The notes under the pieces were generated by a model that made no database searches, was not told the origin of the DNA, and worked only from the letters and a program-made list of their open reading frames with translations. Of a stretch of 64,000 nt of DNA, positions 25,234-33,997 are shown one piece after another. Position 1 is the first letter of the stretch. Every line of letters begins with the position of its first letter. The stretch covers positions 124,001 to 188,000 of the forward strand of contig JAHCJZ010000003.1 of NCBI GenBank assembly GCA_026126025.1, in the 5' to 3' direction. The translations under genes and the position numbers were made by a program. The DNA is from Bauldia sp. Its GTDB lineage: Bacteria; Pseudomonadota; Alphaproteobacteria; Rhizobiales; Kaistiaceae.

Positions 25234-26559
25234 ATGCGCAAGCCCGATCGTCACGAGATCCGTGCCCGCGAGCTGGCGACTGCCGCCGGCCTCGATCCCG
25301 ATGCGCGCGTGGAGCGTCCGGGACAGCGTTCGATGCCGCTCTGGTGCACGTTCCGCGACGCCGCGATGAGGGAGGAGATCGAGGCTAGCGTGGCTACGCT
25401 GCGGCCGCAGCCGCCGGCGTTCGCCAACGCGCCACTGAAGGTATTTGGCGAGCATGCCGAGGCGACGATCGACCAGATGCGCAACTGCATGGGCGTCGGC
25501 AACGTCGTCGCCGGCGTGATCTGCGCCGACGGCCATCTCGGCTATGCGCAGCCGGTCGGCGGCGTCATCGCCTACGAGAAGCAGATCAGCATCTCGGGCG
25601 TCGGCTTCGACATTGGCTGCGGCAACATGGCGGTGCGGCTCGACGTGCCGTTCGAGACGATCAAGGATCGCGTCGGTCCCATCGTTTCGGACATCGCGCG
25701 CGCGATCTCCTTTGGCGTCGGGCGTGCCAACGAGGAGCGCGCGGAGCACGATCTCCTCGACGACGACGACGCCTGGCGCGCGTCCGACATGAATGCGTAC
25801 CGGCAGAAGGCCGCCGCGCAGCTCGGCACGGTTGGCGGAGGCAACCACTATGTCGACCTGATGAATGACGGGGACGGCCTCGTGTGGATCGGCGTCCATT
25901 TCGGCAGCCGCGGCCTCGGCCACACCAGCGCGACGCGCTACCTCAAGGCAGCCGGCGGCAAGGATGGCATGAACGTTCCGCCCGCCGTGGTGGACGAGGA
26001 CGGCGAGCTCGGCCGGCGCTACATCGCTGCGATGGAGCTCGCGGGCCGCTACTCCTATGCCGGCCGCGAATGGGTCGTGGAACGCGTGCGGCGGATCATC
26101 GGCGGCACAGTGACGGACATGGTGCACAACCACCACAACTATGCGTGGCGGGAAACCCACAATGGCCGCGACCTCTGGGTCGTGCGCAAGGGCGCGACGC
26201 CGGCGTTCCCGGGCCAGCGCGGCTTCGTCGGCGGCTCGATGGGCGACGACGCGGTGATCATCGAGGGCGTGGAGAGCGAGGACGCCAGAGCCGCGCTCTA
26301 CTCGACCGTCCACGGCGCGGGGCGCCTCTTCGGTCGCAGGGAGGCGATCCGCCGCTTCTCGCGCAGCGAGATGGACGAATGGCTCCGCGGCCGCGGCGTG
26401 ACGCTCTATGGCGGCGATCTCGACGAATCACCGATGGCCTATCGCCGCCTGCCGGAAGTGCTGGCGCACCACGCCGGCTCGGTGCGTGTCCTCCACACGC
26501 TCCGGCCGTTCGCTGTAGTCATGGCCGGATCGGGCGAGTTCGATCCGTTCAAGGACTGA
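25234..26559 (+). CDS. rtcB: RNA 3'-phosphate/5'-OH ligase RtcB
   Basis: A 441-residue GTP- and Mn-dependent RNA ligase that seals 3'-phosphate or 2',3'-cyclic-phosphate ends to 5'-OH ends in tRNA splicing or RNA repair. Metal ligands lie in 'GVGFDIGCGNMA' (Asp126, Cys129), 'GGGNHYVDL' (residues 201-209) and 'VHFGSRGLGH'. The guanylylated His is His360 in HGAGR. GGAGAG lies just before the ATG at 25234. The frame extends upstream through the palindrome and is not used there. RtcB adjoining Ro60 and Y RNA parallels the rsr-yrlBA-rtcBA locus of enterobacteria. RtcA is not present in this window. Confidence 0.95.
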   Translation: MRKPDRHEIRARELATAAGLDPDARVERPGQRSMPLWCTFRDAAMREEIEASVATLRPQPPAFANAPLKVFGEHAEATIDQMRNCMGVGNVVAGVICADGHLGYAQPVGGVIAYEKQISISGVGFDIGCGNMAVRLDVPFETIKDRVGPIVSDIARAISFGVGRANEERAEHDLLDDDDAWRASDMNAYRQKAAAQLGTVGGGNHYVDLMNDGDGLVWIGVHFGSRGLGHTSATRYLKAAGGKDGMNVPPAVVDEDGELGRRYIAAMELAGRYSYAGREWVVERVRRIIGGTVTDMVHNHHNYAWRETHNGRDLWVVRKGATPAFPGQRGFVGGSMGDDAVIIEGVESEDARAALYSTVHGAGRLFGRREAIRRFSRSEMDEWLRGRGVTLYGGDLDESPMAYRRLPEVLAHHAGSVRVLHTLRPFAVVMAGSGEFDPFKD

Positions 26560-26596
26560 CCCATCGCGGGGCGGCCTGACACTCTGGAGTTCGGGC

Positions 26597-27160
26597 ATGA
26601 AGACATACGTTCTCCTCCTCCGCGGCATCAATGTCGGCGGGAAGAACAAGATCGGGATGGCGGCGCTGAAGGCGCGGCTGGAGGAGGCGGGGTTCGCCAA
26701 CGTCGTCACGCACAGCCTCGCGGGGAATGTCATCCTCGATACGACGCTCGCGGCGGGCGCGCTTGCGGAGAAGGTCGAGGCGGTGCTGCGGGCGGCGTTC
26801 ACGCTCGACGCCCTGGTGATGGTGGTGGCGATCGAGCGCGCGGCGTTCGGGAAGATCGCCGCCGCCGCGCCGAAGGAATTCGGCACGGATGACGAGGCGT
26901 ATCGCTACTACGTGCTGTTCCTGAAGGACATCACGGCGAACGCGGCGATGAAGGATGTCGAGGTGCGGCCGGAGATCGACGCGGCCTGGACCGGGCCCGG
27001 CGCGATCTATTTCCGCCTGCCGTCCCTGAAGAGCGGCCTTGCGACCAAGAGCTGGCTCAACCGCATCATCCAGAAGCCGCTCTACCAGAAGGTCACGATG
27101 CGCAACTGGAAGACCACTAGGAAGATCGCTGAGATTCTGGAGAACAACTCAGCGCGGTGA
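26597..27160 (+). CDS. DUF1697 family protein
   Basis: A 187-residue protein of the DUF1697 family, recognised from the N-terminal 'MKTYVLLLRGINVGGKNKIG' signature and the C-terminal 'NRIIQKPLYQKVTMRNWKTT'. The family is widespread in bacteria and has no established function. It follows rtcB by 37 bp on the same strand and could be co-transcribed with it. Its leader GGAGTTC lies about 10 bases before the ATG. Confidence 0.85.
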   Translation: MKTYVLLLRGINVGGKNKIGMAALKARLEEAGFANVVTHSLAGNVILDTTLAAGALAEKVEAVLRAAFTLDALVMVVAIERAAFGKIAAAAPKEFGTDDEAYRYYVLFLKDITANAAMKDVEVRPEIDAAWTGPGAIYFRLPSLKSGLATKSWLNRIIQKPLYQKVTMRNWKTTRKIAEILENNSAR

Positions 27161-27184
27161 GGCATTGGGCGCGGAGACGGCAAT

Positions 27185-27483
27185 ATGACCATTGTCGACT
27201 TTGTCGAGGCTTGGTGGCTCTCAGTGCAGAGTACCTTTGAGCCCATGGGCGTGACCGCGCACTTTCGACGGTCTCCGTCCGATCGTCTCGATGTGGGTTG
27301 TCATCTCCTGCTGCGACGAGGCGCGGTAGAGGCTGAGGTTCTTGCTTGGGAGAGTCAGGCATGGCCGATTTCAACATTCTCATGCCGGACGGCCGTCATG
27401 TAATGGAGCACTTTGAGGATGTGCGTCATCCGGACGTGCTGGGCCGCCTTCTTTCGCGGTTACTCGCCGCCGTCTTGCGATAG
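27185..27483 (+). pseudogene. Small hypothetical gene split by a frameshift
   Basis: The first frame (27185 to 27403) encodes a plausible start, 'MTIVDFVEAWWLSVQSTFEP', with GGAGAC upstream, but turns into unlikely sequence after 'AEVLAWES'. Another frame continues naturally from about 27361 with 'ADFNILMPDGRHVMEHFEDV' and ends at 27483. Together they would make one protein of roughly 98 residues. Either a single-base indel has inactivated the gene, or the second frame is a separate overlapping ORF beginning at the ATG 27361. I do not recognise the family. Confidence 0.5.
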
Positions 27484-27510
27484 CTCGGCAACCGACTTGC
27501 CAAAAAATGC

Positions 27511-27538
27511 GAAGGGCCGCCCGTGGGGGCGGCCCTTC
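27511..27538. terminator. Strong hairpin, probable bidirectional terminator
   Basis: GAAGGGCCGCCC and GGGCGGCCCTTC form a perfect 12-bp stem with a GTGG loop. A run of six A residues precedes it, which becomes a U-tract for leftward transcripts. It ends the rtcB/DUF1697 direction of transcription. The rest of the 27539-27946 gap holds only a family A repeat and no gene. Confidence 0.7.
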
Positions 27539-27763
27539 CATTGTCCGACCGGTGGGGCCGGCAAGTGACCGGCTGCGCTTACGCGCGAACCTCGCAGGAA
27601 GCGAGAATCCAGGCCACTCCAGCCGCACGCGGCGAGGAACAATGAGACACTGGATCACCTCCTTTCGATCAGTTGATGGGAGGAGAACTATGGGGTCAGG
27701 GGCCGGGTCGCGCAAGGCCCCCGAGGGTGACGGATGTCTCCACCTCATCGCCCCCTTTCCCTT

Positions 27764-27872
27764 CGTCATTGCCGGACTTGATCCGGCAATCCATGCGCCT
27801 CGCTGGTATGGATCACCGGGTCAAGCCCGGTGATGACGAGAAAGCGGTCACCGCGCCGCCCGGTGATGACGA
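27764..27872. repeat. Dispersed palindromic repeat, family A variant (copy 5)
   Basis: Starts CGTCATTGCCGGACTTGATC, contains CCGGGTCAAGCCCGG, and ends GGTGATGACGAG. The final CCCGGTGATGACGAG is duplicated 30 bases later. The hairpin sequences differ from the GGCGAAGGCC type of copies 2, 4 and 6, so this is a sub-family. It lies just upstream of recF. Confidence 0.75.
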
Positions 27873-27946
27873 GAGAGCGGTCAGGCGCCTCGACCGGTCC
27901 CGGCGAGCCCTGACGGAGCTGGCACCACACCGGCTATAAGCACCGT

Positions 27947-29110
27947 GTGACGTTGCACGATTCCCAGCTTGGCCGCGAAACCGGCGCCGCGGAGGCGCTG
28001 TGGCTGTCCGCGCTCGGGCTGGCGAATTTCCGCAATTATGAGCGGCTGTCGCTGGCGCTCGACCGGCGGCCGGTGGTGCTGACCGGGCCGAACGGCGCGG
28101 GGAAGACCAATCTCCTGGAGGCGGTGTCGTTCCTGTCGCCGGGGCGCGGGCTGCGCCGGGCGCGGCTAGCCGACGTGGCGCGGCGGGGCGGCGACGGCAG
28201 CTGGGCGGTGACGGCGACGCTCGGCGGCGCGGGGGACGACGTCGCCATCGGCACCGGCATCGCGCTGGGGCCGGAGGGACCGGAGGCGACGCGCCAGCTC
28301 CGGCTGAACCGGACGCCGGCGGAGAGCACGCAGGCGCTGCTGGAGCATCTCCGCGTCGTGTGGCTGACGCCGGCGATGGACGGGCTCTTCACCGGTCCGG
28401 CCTCCGACCGCCGCCGTTTCCTCGACCGGCTGGTGCTGGCGGTCGATCCGCGCCATGGCGAGCGGGTCAATGCCTTCGAGCGCGCGATGCGGGGGCGGAA
28501 CCGCCTTCTCGCCGATCACACCGCGGACCGCAGCTGGCTCACCGCGATCGAGGCGCAGATGGCCGAGCATGGCGTCGCGGTCGCCGCGGCGCGCCGCGAA
28601 TGCGTGGCGCTCCTCGCCGGCGCGATCGCCGAGACGCAGCCTGACGGCCCCTTCCCGGCCGCGCGGCTCGCGCTGGAGGGGACGCTGGAGACCGCGCTCG
28701 ACGGCGCGCCGGCGAGCGGCGTCGAGGACCGCTATCGCGGCGCGCTCGCCACGGGGCGCGGCGCCGATCGCGCCGCGGGGCGGACGCTGGACGGGCCGCA
28801 TCTCTCGGACCTTGCCGTCGTCCACGCGCCGAAGGCGATGGAGGCGGCGAGCTGCTCCACCGGCGAGCAGAAGGCGCTCCTCATCGGCATCGTGCTCGCC
28901 CATGCGCGGCTCGTGGCGCGGCTCAGCGGGCGGACGCCGATCGTCCTCCTCGACGAGGTCGCCGCGCATCTCGACCCGGAGCGCCGCGCGGCGCTCTTCG
29001 CCATCCTCGTCGGTCTCGGCTGCCAGGCCTGGATGACCGGCACCGAGCCCGCGCCCTTCACCGCGCTCGGCGACGCGGCGCAGCATTTCGCGGTGCCGGA
29101 GGATCTCTGA
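27947..29110 (+). CDS. recF: DNA replication and repair protein RecF
   Basis: A 387-residue SMC-like ATPase that loads RecA at gaps. 'LGLANFRNYERLSLAL' precedes the Walker A 'GPNGAGKTNLLEAV'. The ABC-type signature is 'SCSTGEQKALLIGIVLA', and Walker B 'IVLLDEVAAHLDPERR' follows. The N-terminus carries about 20 extra residues compared with E. coli RecF, and the start called here is GTG, so a downstream start is possible. It is separated from dnaN by the Ro60-RtcB insertion and from gyrB by a further 7 kb. Confidence 0.94.
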   Translation: MTLHDSQLGRETGAAEALWLSALGLANFRNYERLSLALDRRPVVLTGPNGAGKTNLLEAVSFLSPGRGLRRARLADVARRGGDGSWAVTATLGGAGDDVAIGTGIALGPEGPEATRQLRLNRTPAESTQALLEHLRVVWLTPAMDGLFTGPASDRRRFLDRLVLAVDPRHGERVNAFERAMRGRNRLLADHTADRSWLTAIEAQMAEHGVAVAAARRECVALLAGAIAETQPDGPFPAARLALEGTLETALDGAPASGVEDRYRGALATGRGADRAAGRTLDGPHLSDLAVVHAPKAMEAASCSTGEQKALLIGIVLAHARLVARLSGRTPIVLLDEVAAHLDPERRAALFAILVGLGCQAWMTGTEPAPFTALGDAAQHFAVPEDL

Positions 29111-29120
29111 GGCGCTGCGT

Positions 29121-29249
29121 GGGTCCCGGTTCTGCAGCGCACCGCTTCGCGCTGCGCTGCGCCCGGGACACGCTGACTGGCGGGAGGGGACCATTCGTTC
29201 CCCGGACGCGGTGCAGCACGCAGTGGTGCACCGCAGAGCCGGGGTCCAC
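29121..29249. repeat. Long inverted repeat, family C, between recF and the ECF sigma gene
   Basis: The left arm GGGTCCCGGTTCTGCAGCGC and the right arm GCGCTGC.../GAGCCGGGGTCCAC region are near complements (GTGGACCCCGGCTCTGCGGT read from the right). It fills the convergent gap between recF and the sigma factor gene and may act as a bidirectional terminator. Confidence 0.7.
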
Positions 29250-29260
29250 ACGGCCTCGCG

Positions 29261-30520
29261 TCAGTTCGCGGCCTCGGTGGCGCGGCGGAGCATCAGGGTG
29301 CGTTCGCGGGTGTTTTTGGCCAGCGCGGCGGCGCGCTCGAATTCGGCGCGCGCGTCCTCCCGTCGGCCGAGCTTGAAGAGGAGGTCGCCGCGCACGGCGG
29401 GGAGGAGGTGGTAGCCGGCGAGTGACGGCTCGGCAAGGAGCGGATCGGCGATCGCGAGGCCCGCCGCCGGTCCCTCCGCCATCGCCACGGCGACGGCGCG
29501 GTTGAGCTCGACCACCGGCGACGGCGCCAGCGCGTGGAGGACGCCATAGAGCCCGGCGATGCGGCGCCAGTCGGTGTCCTCGGCGCGGCGGGCGCGGGCG
29601 TGGCAGGCGGCGATCGCGGCCTGCAGGACATAGAGGCCGCGCTCGCCGCCGAGCCGCTCGGCGCGGGCCAGCGCCGCCAGGCCGCGGCCGATGAGGAGGC
29701 GGTCCCAGCGGCGGCGGTCCTGGTCGAGGAGGAGGATCGGCTCGCCGGCGGCATCGGTGCGCGCCGCGGTGCGCGAGGCCTGGATCTCCATCAGCGCGAC
29801 GAGGCCGTGGACCTCGGGCTCGCGCGGGGCGAGGCCGGCGAGGATGCGGCCGAGGCGGAGCGCTTCGGCGCAGAGCTGGGGCCGGAGCCAGTCGTCGCCG
29901 CGGGTCGCGGCATAGCCCTCGTTGAAGATGAGGTAGACCACCTGCAGCACCGATGCGAGGCGCTCGGCGCGCTCGGCGCCGCGCGGCACCTCGAACGGAA
30001 TGCCGGCCTCCGACAGCGTCCGCTTGGCGCGCACGATGCGCTGCGCCATCGTCGGCTCCGGCACGAGGAAGGCGCGGGCGATCTCGTCGGTGGCAAGGCC
30101 GCCGACGACGCGCAGCGTCAGCGCGGCGCGGGTGTCGGGCGTGAGGATCGGGTGGCAGGCGGTGAAGACGAGCGCGAGCTGCTCGTCGCCGATGTCGTCG
30201 TCGAGCGCCGTCGCATAGTCAGGCGCCTCCTGCTCTTCCTCCTCGAGGTCGCGCTGGAGCTCGGCGTGCTTCTTCGCCAGCAGCTTGTCGCGGCGGAAGA
30301 GGTCGATCGCGCGGCGCTTGGCGGTCGCCATCAGCCAGGCTCCGGGCCGGTCGGGCACGCCGGTGTCGGGCCAGCGCGCCATTGCGGTGACCAGCGCCTC
30401 CTGCGCCAGCTCCTCGGCGAGGCCGACATCGCGCACCATCTTCGCCAGCCCGGCGATGAGGCGGGAGGCTTCGATGCGCCAGACGGCGTCGATGGTGCGG
30501 TTGATGTCGGGCGGTGCCAC
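29261..30520 (-). CDS. ECF42-type RNA polymerase sigma factor with C-terminal TPR-like extension
   Basis: A 419-residue sigma factor. Region 2 is 'GLAEELAQEALVTAMARWPD' to 'WLMATAKRRAIDLFRRDK'; region 4 is 'GLATDEIARAFLVPEPTMAQ'. The remaining 200 residues form the DUF6596/tetratricopeptide-like extension ('YLIFNEGYAATRGDDWLRP', 'LNRAVAVAMAEGPAAGL') that defines the ECF41/42-like 'SigJ' proteins. Such factors are encoded with DGPF/YCII-domain proteins instead of an anti-sigma factor, and two such genes lie directly upstream on the same strand. The C-terminal extension is thought to control activity. Confidence 0.92.
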   Translation of the reverse strand: MAPPDINRTIDAVWRIEASRLIAGLAKMVRDVGLAEELAQEALVTAMARWPDTGVPDRPGAWLMATAKRRAIDLFRRDKLLAKKHAELQRDLEEEEQEAPDYATALDDDIGDEQLALVFTACHPILTPDTRAALTLRVVGGLATDEIARAFLVPEPTMAQRIVRAKRTLSEAGIPFEVPRGAERAERLASVLQVVYLIFNEGYAATRGDDWLRPQLCAEALRLGRILAGLAPREPEVHGLVALMEIQASRTAARTDAAGEPILLLDQDRRRWDRLLIGRGLAALARAERLGGERGLYVLQAAIAACHARARRAEDTDWRRIAGLYGVLHALAPSPVVELNRAVAVAMAEGPAAGLAIADPLLAEPSLAGYHLLPAVRGDLLFKLGRREDARAEFERAAALAKNTRERTLMLRRATEAAN

Positions 30521-30655
30521 GACGCCCGTTTAGGGCATCGGTCCGGCGTCGTCACCCCGGCAGCCGGGCGCGGCCGCGGGAGGTCCGCGCCCGACCCTGG
30601 CCCGCCCGGCGGACGCCGCGACGGCGCCGCAGGGCGGAGCCAAGCCATCGCCGCG

Positions 30656-31018
30656 TCAGGGCGTGCCGGTCATCACCTCGCGCACCTCGACGGTGCATTC
30701 GAACCCCGGCATGTGCCTGATGTGGAGCTCGAGGAACTTCCGCGCCCAGCCGATCGCCTCGGCCTTGTCCTTGGTGTCGTAGACCGCCCAGCCGCCGAGC
30801 ACCTCCTTTGACTCGGCGAAGGGGCCGTCGGTGACCTCGATCCTGCCGCCCTTCAGCGTCAGCTCGGCGCCGGCGTCGGTGTCCTTGAGGCCGCCCATCG
30901 AGACGAAGACGCCGGCCTGCGCCGCCTCCTCGCCGAGCTTCATGATGGCGTCGTAAAGCGCCGGCGGCGGCTCGCCGAACTTGCCTTCCACGGCCTTCAC
31001 CAGGGTCATGTATTTCAT
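30656..31018 (-). CDS. YCII/DGPF-domain protein
   Basis: A 120-residue protein with the DGPF motif ('EVTDGPFAESKEVLGGWAVY') and a ferredoxin-like YCII fold pattern ('MKYMTLVKAVEGKFGEPPPA'). In ECF42 loci these proteins are regulated by the sigma factor. The enzymatic activity is unestablished. Start chosen at 31018, preceded by GAAGGAGTGAC. It lies 135 bp upstream of the sigma gene, same strand. Confidence 0.88.
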   Translation of the reverse strand: MKYMTLVKAVEGKFGEPPPALYDAIMKLGEEAAQAGVFVSMGGLKDTDAGAELTLKGGRIEVTDGPFAESKEVLGGWAVYDTKDKAEAIGWARKFLELHIRHMPGFECTVEVREVMTGTP

Positions 31019-31193
31019 GTCGTCACTCCTTCGAGGTGATCCTGCTCCGGGAAGGCGCGGCGCCGGTGCCGGCTCCGCGATCCCTCTCCTGCCCATACGA
31101 CGAGCGGGGGATCGCGGAATCGACATCGGTGCCGAAGTTTTTTTTTCGCGACGGGAACCTCACCGCCGCCGCCCGTCGTGGCCCCCTCCCCAG

Positions 31194-31215
31194 CCCTCCC
31201 CCACAAGGGGGAGGG
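31194..31215. repeat. Short C/G palindrome (family B-like)
   Basis: CCCTCCC-CCACAAGG-GGGAGGG forms a small hairpin in the gap between the two DGPF genes. A run of seven T lies at about 31139-31145. No further gene is visible in 31019-31261. Confidence 0.6.
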
Positions 31216-31261
31216 AGCCGGCCGCGTCCCGCGACTGCCGATTGCCGACTGCCGCGGGGCG

Positions 31262-31693
31262 TTAGCCCTTGGCGGCCTCCTGGCGGGCCTTCATCGTCTC
31301 GCGCTGGCGGTCTTCCTGGGCGCGGAGCTCGGGGGTGAGGTTCTCGCCGAAATCATCGGCCTCGAAGATCGGACGGATCTCGATCTCGCCGCTCTGGAAT
31401 GGCGCGCGCTTCATCCATTCGATCACTTCCTCCTTGGACTTCGCTTCGAGGATCCAGAAGCCGGCGACGAGCTCCTTGGCTTCGGCGAAGGGGCCGTCGA
31501 TCACGGATTTGCGGCCGCCCTCATAGCGGATGCGGACGCCCTTGCTGCTGTCAGTCAGCCCCTCGCCCGCCAGCATGATGCCCGCCTTGACGAGCTCGTC
31601 GTTGAAATTTCCCATGTCGCGGAGCTCCTGCTCGCTCGGCAGCTCGCCGGCCTCAGTGCGCTCGTCGGCTTTCACCAGAACTGCAAAACGCAT
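31262..31693 (-). CDS. YCII/DGPF-domain protein (second copy)
   Basis: A 143-residue YCII-family protein containing 'VIDGPFAEAKELVAGFWILE', paralogous to the product of 30656-31018 and extended at its C-terminus by a charged tail ('EDRQRETMKARQEAAKG'). 'MRFAVLVKADERTEAGELP' is the typical start. Together with the first DGPF gene it forms the ECF42 gene set. The frame continues upstream of 31693 without homology-like sequence, and GGAGAAAGACG lies in front of the chosen ATG. Confidence 0.88.
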   Translation of the reverse strand: MRFAVLVKADERTEAGELPSEQELRDMGNFNDELVKAGIMLAGEGLTDSSKGVRIRYEGGRKSVIDGPFAEAKELVAGFWILEAKSKEEVIEWMKRAPFQSGEIEIRPIFEADDFGENLTPELRAQEDRQRETMKARQEAAKG

Positions 31694-31865
31694 CGTCTTT
31701 CTCCCATTTCTGCGAGCGGGCGCCGGGCGATCTCGGCCGGCTTCTGAACCCTTGCTCATAGGAACGACGAGCCAGGGGGGAAAGGTTCGACATTCGGGCC
31801 CGACTTTTTTTCCGCGACTGCCGATCGGTAAGATTCTCGCCAGTTCGCCGTGCTATGGCACGCCG

Positions 31866-32621
31866 ATGACCGCGGCGCCGCACGAACACGTCACCGATCT
31901 TGGCACGGGCAAGCCATGGCCGCGCATCCGCTCGCGCCGGCCATCGACCATCCTGCGGATTCTCGCCATGCGCGAGGAGCCGGTGTCGCTGGGGGACCTC
32001 GCCACCGCCTTCGGCGACGGCGCCTTCGCGCTGATCATGCTGGTGTTCGGGCTGGTGACGGTCGCAGCCGTCCCGCCGGGTACATCGATCATCACCGGGG
32101 CGCCGATTGTGGTGGTCGCCTGGCAGCTGATGCTCGGGCGGCAGGTGCTGTGGCTGCCCGAGACCTTCGCCAGGCGGCAGATCCCGCCCGGCATCTTCAA
32201 CGCGCTGCGCAACAAGGTGCTTCCACGGCTGCGCCGGGTCGAGCGCCTGCTGCGGCCGCGGGCGCCCAATTTCTTCGGCCCGCGCGGGCGCCGGCTGGTC
32301 GGCGCCATCTGCCTCTTCCTCGGCTGCCTGATCGTGGCGCCGATCCCGTTCGGCAATTTCATACCGGGGATCGCGGTGGCGGTGATGGCGCTGGCGCTGT
32401 TCCGCCGCGACGGCCTCGCCGCGCTCGCCGGAATCGGGCTCGGCATCGTCGCCGTCGCGGTGGTGACGATCATCTATGGCGGCCTCATCTACGCCGCGAT
32501 CAGCTGGCTGAGCGGCAACGACCCGCCTCCGCCGCCGCCCGGCGAGGAGCCGCCGGCCGTGATGGACGGCCCGGTTCCGGGGCCGGACGGGCCGCCCCCG
32601 GGCGGGCCGCCCCGTCCCTAG
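31866..32621 (+). CDS. exoD: ExoD-family exopolysaccharide synthesis membrane protein
   Basis: A 251-residue inner-membrane protein of the ExoD family. 'SLGDLATAFGDGAFALIMLV' and 'PPGTSIITGAPIVVVAWQLM' are hallmark segments, followed by two to three further hydrophobic helices and a Pro-rich C-terminal tail. ExoD affects exopolysaccharide production and alkali tolerance in rhizobia. The ATG at 31866 is the first that gives the usual N-terminus; a longer frame upstream overlaps the DGPF gene on the other strand and is not used. Confidence 0.88.
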   Translation: MTAAPHEHVTDLGTGKPWPRIRSRRPSTILRILAMREEPVSLGDLATAFGDGAFALIMLVFGLVTVAAVPPGTSIITGAPIVVVAWQLMLGRQVLWLPETFARRQIPPGIFNALRNKVLPRLRRVERLLRPRAPNFFGPRGRRLVGAICLFLGCLIVAPIPFGNFIPGIAVAVMALALFRRDGLAALAGIGLGIVAVAVVTIIYGGLIYAAISWLSGNDPPPPPPGEEPPAVMDGPVPGPDGPPPGGPPRP

Positions 32622-32670
32622 GCCGGCTTCAGTTGCCGGCGCCTGCGGAGCTCAGCCCCGCCGCTTGCGA

Positions 32671-32703
32671 CCCCTCCCCTTGAAAAGGGGAGGATGGGAG
32701 GGG
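32671..32703. repeat. C/G palindrome (family B-like)
   Basis: CCCCTCCCCTTGAAAAGGGG followed by AGGATGGGAGGGG can fold as nested hairpins. It lies in the 114 bp convergent gap between exoD and the GGDEF gene and may terminate either transcript. Confidence 0.6.
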
Positions 32704-32735
32704 TTCCTGCGGCGTGAGCCGTAGACGCCACGGCG

Positions 32736-33905
32736 TCACGCGGCGTCGATCGCGGCCTGGGGGATCGGGGCGATGCGCAGAGACGGGAACTCCAGATCGG
32801 GCGAGCGTTCAGGCGCGGCGTATAGCTGGTCGCGGCCGCCTTCCTTGGCGGCGTAGAGCGCACGGTCGGCCTCGGCGACCAGCCAGTCCTCGTCGATCTC
32901 TGCGCCCGGTCCCGACGCGATGCCGATGCTGATCGTCAGCGGCGGCGCCTGCCGCGCGGCGCGGATCGGCGCAGCGCGGACCATGGCGAGGAGACGCTCG
33001 GCATAGGCTTGCGCTCCCGCCGCCCCGCCGGTCTGCATCAGCACCGCGAACTCCTCGCCGCCGACGCGGGCGGCGAAATCACCCTGGCGCAGCGAGGCGA
33101 TGAGACGCCTGCCGAACGCCGTGAGCGTCTCGTCACCGGCGGCATGGCCGTAGCGGTCGTTGATCTCCTTGAAATGGTCGAGGTCGATCGTGAGGAGCGC
33201 GAGCGTGGTGTCGGTGCGGCGGGCGAGGCCGATCGCGCGCGTCAGCTCGTCCTGGAAGGCGCGGCGGTTGGGGAGGCCGGTCAGCGCGTCGGTCAAGGCG
33301 AGCGCGCGGATGCGCGCCTCGGCACGGAGCCGGCGCCGTTCGCGCACCAGCATCGCGCCCATCAGGATCACGCCGAGCGCCGCCAGCACGGCGAGCGTGG
33401 CGACCTGCGGCATCACCGCGGCGGCGGCGGCGGTCCAGGGCGTCGCGATGATGGCGAGGAACCACACACCCGACAGCGCGCCGAGAAGCATCAGGTCGCG
33501 CCAGCGAAGGTCGGCGGCCTGCCGCGGATAGTGCAGGTACCACACGAGGCTCACCGCCGAGACGGCGACGATCGCCGCCACGGTCGACCAGAGGTTCGGG
33601 TCGCCGGCGAGCGCGGCATAGGCGGCCGCAACGATCGCCGCGACCACCAGGGCGACCGGCCCGCCGAGCGGGGCGGCGAGGATCAGCGGAACGCCCCGCA
33701 CGTCGACGATGATCGCGGCGGTGAACTGGCCGGGCTCGAGCGTGGAGAAGATGGTCGCAAGGCCGAACAGCAGCCCGACAGCCACCTGGCGCAGCAGCGG
33801 CAGCGCGCGCAGCCAGTGCCAGATGCTCGCATAGATGAGGACGACGAACGCCATCCGCGCGAGGCCGCGGCCGGCCGCCGTCAACACATCGACAGACACA
33901 TCCAT
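32736..33905 (-). CDS. Membrane-bound diguanylate cyclase (GGDEF)
   Basis: A 389-residue inner-membrane signalling protein. Residues 1-195 hold about six transmembrane helices resembling the 5TM receptor (LYT-type) sensor region, with 'FSTLEPGQFTAAIIVDVRGV' as its conserved block. The C-terminal GGDEF domain has 'DALTGLPNRRAFQDEL', 'LTIDLDHFKEINDRYGH' and the active-site loop GGEEF. It is probably an active cyclic-di-GMP synthase. No RxxD inhibitory site was seen five residues before GGEEF. The start at 33905 was chosen because upstream codons are arginine-rich and unlike protein. Confidence 0.88.
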   Translation of the reverse strand: MDVSVDVLTAAGRGLARMAFVVLIYASIWHWLRALPLLRQVAVGLLFGLATIFSTLEPGQFTAAIIVDVRGVPLILAAPLGGPVALVVAAIVAAAYAALAGDPNLWSTVAAIVAVSAVSLVWYLHYPRQAADLRWRDLMLLGALSGVWFLAIIATPWTAAAAAVMPQVATLAVLAALGVILMGAMLVRERRRLRAEARIRALALTDALTGLPNRRAFQDELTRAIGLARRTDTTLALLTIDLDHFKEINDRYGHAAGDETLTAFGRRLIASLRQGDFAARVGGEEFAVLMQTGGAAGAQAYAERLLAMVRAAPIRAARQAPPLTISIGIASGPGAEIDEDWLVAEADRALYAAKEGGRDQLYAAPERSPDLEFPSLRIAPIPQAAIDAA

Positions 33906-33997
33906 CGGAACGCCGGAGCCCCCAACCCTCCGATCCGCCGACGATCTTCCGCGAATATCACTAGGGAAGGGTAAAGGCTTAACGCGGTGCCCGACGA

